DNA from: Epiperipatus broadwayi
Taxonomy: Eukaryota; Onychophora; Udeonychophora; Euonychophora; Peripatidae
DNA length: 64,000 nucleotides
Reading direction: 5' to 3'
Assembly (NCBI GenBank): GCA_028023455.1
Contig: JAQFVV010012442.1
Span: 374,001-438,000, forward strand
Shown: in pieces, positions 57,620 to 64,000 of the stretch
Position numbering within the stretch: the first letter of the stretch is position 1
Layout: every line of letters starts with the position of its first letter
Program-made: the position numbers and the translations under genes
Notes under the pieces: generated by a model
Told to the model about the DNA's origin: nothing
The model's database searches: none
The model's input: the letters and a program-made list of their open reading frames with translations, nothing else

Positions 57620-59710
57620 AGGATCAGTATTCTCGGATGCAATCTTATACAGCTTTACACTATATGCAAACCTATTGCTCCATATGGTAATGGCTTCAAA
57701 TTCAGGTTCTATTCTCATCTTTCTGGGTCATTCTTTGTGAATAATAGTGTAATCCACAGTCATTAAGAACTCAGCCATTTCCTCTATTGTTCGGATCCCA
57801 GCTTCATTTTTCTGGATGTTTCCTGACATATTTTGCTGTATTATTCTGATTATTTGGGTAAGTGTAAAAGGAAAGGCATTAATCCCATGGCACATTCTAA
57901 TTCTGTAAGGACCTTTGTATAGTGAAAAATATTATGGAATCTTTTAAGGTGTTTATTGCTTATCTGATGGGTCTTATATTCATTGTTTTTAGGCTGGGTC
58001 TAGTACGGTTCCTTCTTGAACTGGAAGTGTGTTTACAATGTACCTTAGTATTCCCTTCCTTGGCCACAGAGCTCAAATCCTTATCTGATTGCTTGTCCTC
58101 AAAACATGGGGACTATTTTATTTTTCTGCTCCTTTTTGATACTGTCTTTTCCATTCTTTTCTTCACATTGTTTTACTATCCTTTCTTTCAAAATTTAAAT
58201 TTTACAAACTGGTTTTGATCTCTACCTCTTTACAATAGTCTTCTTTTTTCATTAGTAATTCAAAGACTAGCATTTTTCATTGGGTTTTATTTTTTATCCC
58301 GCCACACTGGCTCAAATTCATCCACCTAAATTCCTTAACTTTTCTTCAATCTCCACACACTGCTTTTCTTCTCCCTTGACTTTTTCAAAGACTGGCAGTT
58401 TCCACCAAGTCTTATTTTCTATTTCCCCCCTCTAGCCCCACTTCCTCCATTTAATCTTCTTCTTTAGCTTGTTTTCATCTATGAGACATTTCACATCCCA
58501 ATTATGCTTGGTCTTAGGGACTATCCTTTTCCCTAGATTTGTCATAAAACCAATGTATTCTTTGTTCAAAGTATGCTCTTGACTCTGCTACCACCTTATT
58601 TTATTGTTTAGTAGTTCTACTTCCCCAACATCAAATCAAACATTATTCTCTAAATTTTTGAGGATTTACCCCTGGTTTCAAATTTTCTTTTCATAGTACC
58701 TTCATAGGGGTCCTTGCTATGTCTGCTTTCATTGGTTATAACCCATCTTGTCAAATATGGTCATTGTCATTTTCTATGCTTCTTTTACCCATATCTAATT
58801 TCTTTCCAACTATCTCTTCATAGCTTTCTCTTTTATTTTTAAGATCTCTGTATATTCTTACACCATGCTCTCTAACAGTGTCTTCCTGCCTCCCTCATTG
58901 CACATACAGATCTTCCTCAGTTTCTAATATACTATGGTCAAGCTGATCTTTGTTGGGAATCACTTGCTTTGTTTTTTTTTTTTTCTATTCTACACTTTCT
59001 TTCATCTAGACCTTTCATTTCCACCCCATCCTGTTCACCATTATCTTTTAGATTTTCTCCTACCTCATCTATCTCCTCATGACTTTCTTATTTTCTCTCT
59101 GCTCAAATGGGTCTTTGATCTCTTCAGTGTTCTTTTTTATCAATTCTGACTCATTCTGTTCAATACTATATTCAGAATTTTCTAGATTTTCTCTATATCT
59201 TCTTTTTCTTTACTTATTCCATCATAATTTACTTTCTTACTATCCATCTGTTTCTATACTTCTATGATCCACTTTCCAACTATCTTTTCACTATTTATGC
59301 TAAGTTTCTTGACAAATCCTGCAGAGTCCAGGTTTTATTTTCTATGTTCTACAATCACTAAGTATTTTCCCCTGGGGAAACCATCCAAATCTTGCCTAAC
59401 TGTTGATTGACATTCGTTGGCCACATCCTTTACCCCTGTTTCTGCCTCATTTCCTTGACATATTGCATCTTGGTTAATCTCCATACTTTGCCTTTTGATC
59501 ATCGACAATATCTTTTCCATTACTCTCTCATTTGGGTTTCCTAGTATTCTAACCTCTTTATTTCATTTTCTACTCTAACTATTCTCTCTTGTAATTTCTA
59601 CAGTTTCTCTATTATCTTTATTTTTCCTTCTGTGGGTTTATTCTCTATAAATTTGACACTTTTCTTTAATTCATATACTTCCTCTTGCATTTCTTGGCAT
59701 TATGGTGTCT
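57620..59710 (-). pseudogene. Decayed minus-strand coding remnant, purine-rich, repetitive
   Basis: The minus strand is strongly purine-rich and readable in patches. A coiled-coil-like start (QEMQEEVYELKKSVKFIE, about 59700-59640) is followed by an open piece at 59520-59335 (61 codons). A recurring block of the type NKTWWKLPVFEKVKGE can be seen near 59310, 58420 and 58290. An open segment near 57910-57735 reads KGPYRIRMCHGINAFPF and ends VDYTIIHKE. The last segment faintly resembles the GxYxxxRMPFG...VDDIIIHS part of Ty3/gypsy-type reverse transcriptase, but the match is weak. Stops are frequent, so it is dead. Family unknown. Confidence 0.35.
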
Positions 59711-59755
59711 TTCTTATATAGTTGTCTAATAAAATTGATATTTTATATTCAATTC

Positions 59756-60954
<1,199 letters not shown>

Positions 60955-63204
60955 AAAACCATCTATATATTTCTCAAGGTTAGATCATTTAACTAAAAAA
61001 TTCTAGGAATTCTCTTCATATTGTGTTGGATATTTATTTGATTCATTTTCCATTAGACTATACTTTTCTTTTGTATTACAAGTACAAACTCTTTGTATTT
61101 ATCATTTATAATAGGGCTACTATTCTGGCCTATAAATTCAGTATCTTTCTATATCTTTATTAATTCTAGGATTTCAAATAAATATTTATCACCAACTATA
61201 TAATAGCTAGTATGTGAAACGTTTACAGATAAAAGAAAATGTATAGAAACAATTCATATCTCATATATGAGGGAATATGCATCTACAACACTGACATCAA
61301 ATATACACCACATGACCTACCTCTTAAAGTATATCTTATGATGAGATCATGGATTAAATTCTGACGAAGTATATAAAAAAGTTAATAAATTTGTAAATTC
61401 AATATAATACATTATGTCTATATTTATAAATGATTCTATTAAACAAACAAACGACAATCAATGTAATTTTCGCCTACATTATGTACAACAGATGTACGTA
61501 ATATGTATATATAATACGTTTAAATTAAACAATAGATATTTTACTGACCAATAATATATATTATATATAATCATTTGTTAATAAGTTGAGATTTAAAATC
61601 GGTTTATTTATATAATGTACATAAATCATATGAAAGAATTAAAAGACAACAACAACAAAAAAATAATGATAAGTGGCTTCTAGCATTTAAATATAGGTAT
61701 CATCCAGTATAAGAGGAATAATTATAAAAGATATGGAAACGTTATTCAATATTACTTTAGCTTAGCCCCAACTATATCTAGTGAATAAGAATCGCTTCTC
61801 ATCATCTATAAAATTTCGAGCTATTTTAAACATATATGAGTAAAACAATATATTCACATTTGGTAAGAATAATGCTAATGTGAACGGTTAGAAAATTAAA
61901 AGAATAGAGAAGGAAAATCATATTAGCAAATAAAACAATGTTTATTATATATAAACAAAACCAATAGCTAATTGCAATTACTTACAGGCATTTAAGCATG
62001 GATTTTGTTTAGTTTATTACTATAACAAAATAATACAAAGTAACAATAAAATTATTGCAATATCTTTTGAATTTAAAGTGTGTAAAAAGTATAAAAAATA
62101 GGCAAGTAGGTAGAATTTTTAATTAATACCTTCGTGATGACCTCTATGAAAGGTTTTTTTTTTTTTTTTTTTTAGAAAGCCGTTTGATAAGAGTACTGTT
62201 TGAAATAGTTTGCTGAAGTGAATATTTTAGTGTTTCCTTTTGAGTTTTTTTCATGTTGACTATTTGCTATTATAATATTCATTTAGTTTTGTTTATTTTT
62301 CTCTTTTTGTTTTTTCGTTTTCTTGATACTGTAGAAGTAATCTTCAGGCTACATTTCTTCCGAAAACTATATGTGCACATATGACACAATCCTTAATAGA
62401 AAAATGATGGTATATGGGGAATCTTCAGCAAACCATATATGTAGTAAGGACAAAAACTAATTGGCGAGGGCTGATTAAATTTGTCATATAGTTTAGGCTT
62501 TGGAAAAAGGCTATTTGACAAGTAACAAGTAACTACACTCTGTCTTGACTAATCAAAACACACTTGATAATTCAGCAATGCATCTGCATTAAATCATTAA
62601 ATCTTTAGCATATTGGATATTATTCATACTTATGAGTATATATGAAATTATTAGCTGTAAAAGCATAATCTGACATTTCTGTGACATAAAGTTCATCAAT
62701 AAATGGTCACACTCAATACACATGAGACAGAATATAAACCTGGATGAGTGAGATGAAACGAATTCATGAATAATCAAAAATATAATTAAAAAAATGTCTT
62801 ACCTTTTTACAAAAAAACAAAGAAACATGGCAATTATAAAGAGTTTATTTTTTCCTCACTTCACCTTATCTTAGCGTGTTTTAAAATTTTATTAGTTTGT
62901 TTAATAAAGCATATAAATTATTTAACCTGATGACATTTTTTGAAGTAATGATTATGGATACAAATGTTTACTCTGCGCATTAATGATGTTTTAAAATAAT
63001 TATATAATATTCTATACATCTAACATAACAAACATAATTACATATTTTTCTTCTTTAAAAGTATACTATGAACTCTGACTAAATATAAAACACAATTGTT
63101 GCAATTACTTTAAAAAGTAAATTATTTCCCTGGTAATCCTTTCTTTTTACAAATAAACGTTGTTCGAAAGACTGGGAAAATAGATATTACTTGCTTATCT
63201 CATG

Positions 63205-63210
<6 letters not shown>
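60955..63210. other. AT-rich non-coding region
   Basis: A T21-type homopolymer lies near 62154-62174. No gene, RNA or repeat family was recognised. Confidence 0.5.

Positions 63211-63283
<73 letters not shown>
63211..63283. repeat. (AT)n microsatellite
   Basis: About 73 bp of pure AT. Confidence 0.97.
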
Positions 63284-63287
<4 letters not shown>

Positions 63288-63383
63288 TTAAACTGTCTTT
63301 GTTGTATATATAAAAAAGAAAAACAAATGCAATAAATGAATCTTTACTAGCTTATATATATATATATATATACAATCACCTCT

Positions 63384-63429
63384 GCTTTATTATTTCAACC
63401 AGCAGACTGGTTTTCATCAGAAAGCACAC
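63384..63429 (-). ncRNA. Hammerhead-ribozyme-like motif, probably from a second PLE remnant
   Basis: On the minus strand an exact CUGAUGA box (63414-63420) is followed by a perfect 6-bp helix II, AACCAG-UCUG-CUGGUU (63397-63412), and an exact GAAA box (63393-63396). A very short helix III (A-UAA-U) and flanking GCUUU/AAAGC (63421-63425 with 63384-63388) could form helix I, though register with the cleavage base is imperfect. The motif ends near an (AT)n run (63353-63371). Short helix III is usual in PLE hammerheads (family knowledge). No PLE coding sequence is visible nearby. Confidence 0.6.
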
Positions 63430-63612
63430 AAAATGGCTATTTCTAAAATTTAAACATTAAAATATTACTAACAGTTACCTACCAGATAACAAAAATAATT
63501 ATTATAGTCTAAAAATCATTACAAAACTTTGTAACCAAAATTATTTATAAAACTTTGTATAAAAAATACAAAAAAAGTATTTCACTAAAACGTAAAAAAA
63601 AAAAAACTAAAA

Positions 63613-63613
<1 letters not shown>

Positions 63614-63657
<44 letters not shown>
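63614..63657. repeat. (AT)n microsatellite
   Basis: About 44 bp of AT. Confidence 0.95.
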
Positions 63658-63660
<3 letters not shown>

Positions 63661-64000
63661 AAATGTATCAGAATACCATATAAGTATACGACTATATATG
63701 CAGACACCAACAACAGTGTATATATATTGTAACCTTCAAATTGTCATCAGGAAGGAATGTGGGAAGGCCACATTGTGCCAGTAGTGATGAGGGGTAACTA
63801 ATAAATAAAAAAAATGTATTGTGACATGACTTAGTATATAATTTGTTTGAAAAGTTCTCAGGATATTAGTTATGGTGTACCAATCAGTAAAGTTTTTTTT
63901 TTGTATATGTAATAGTGGAAGAGGAAGATGGATTATATCAGGGAGTGTTGGTATGAGAGCCAAGCCAGTGGGAATGAGTATTATTTGTCTGCAAGGCCAT
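63658..64000. other. Unclassified end region, possible retroelement 3' sequence
   Basis: The minus strand contains CCTTCCTGATGACAATTTGA near 63753-63734, which resembles the repeat-end sequences of PLEs, but no helix II and GAAA box can be defined. A 75-codon minus-strand frame (63963-63736) overlaps it and has no recognisable domain. Confidence 0.3.

Noticed and set aside
63734-63753. Third hammerhead-like site (CTGATGA on the minus strand)
   Set aside because: No stable helix II followed by GAAA can be drawn; only the 7-base box is present.

Overview
This is a very A+T-rich stretch of a metazoan nuclear genome, most likely from an invertebrate. No host protein-coding gene can be supported. 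What can be recognised is almost entirely transposable-element debris, simple repeats and old decayed coding sequence. The evidence for a eukaryote is: three non-LTR retrotransposons with CCHC zinc knuckles, APE-type endonuclease and reverse transcriptase; a Penelope-like element with a GIY-YIG domain; a tRNA-Gly-derived SINE; inverted-repeat (MITE-like) elements; and many long (AT)n and (AAT)n arrays. The species cannot be fixed from the sequence. A mollusc such as a cephalopod would fit the repeat mix, but this is only a guess.

Layout. 1-8.9 kb: AT-rich non-coding DNA with a possible LTR (about 1.86-2.08 kb, minus), three small tandem-repeat blocks and one copy of a diverged ~2 kb repeat. 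8.95-10.9 kb: a decayed retrotransposon gag-like region with CCHC remnants. 11.2-11.6 kb: a 382-bp MITE with a TA target duplication. 12-18.4 kb: microsatellites and the second copy of the ~2 kb repeat. 18.4-20.5 kb: repeat 'R' copy 1, split by a 207-bp fold-back element with 14-bp target duplications. 20.6-22.8 kb (minus): a Penelope-like element with a hammerhead-ribozyme-like motif downstream of its GIY-YIG domain.

22.8-51.1 kb holds three members (A, B, C) of one L1/Tx1-like LINE group, all on the plus strand. Each has ORF1 (RRM-like region plus CCHC knuckle) and ORF2 (endonuclease, reverse transcriptase and a C-terminal CX2CX8HX4C finger). All are broken by stops and frameshifts; C is the best preserved. 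A and C start directly after (AAT)n arrays, and B and C end in them, which suggests a LINE lineage that targets (AAT)n microsatellites. B carries a ~1 kb unexplained insertion and an AT-hook. Repeat R copy 2 follows B.

51-64 kb: AT-rich DNA with two decayed minus-strand coding remnants (54.1-56.3 kb, a repetitive charged protein; 57.6-59.7 kb, purine-rich), a tRNA-Gly-derived SINE with an (ATT)n tail (60.7 kb), and a second hammerhead-like motif (63.4 kb). A probable assembly artefact lies at 57.06-57.16 kb: a perfect fold-back next to 13 bases identical to the Illumina TruSeq adapter end.
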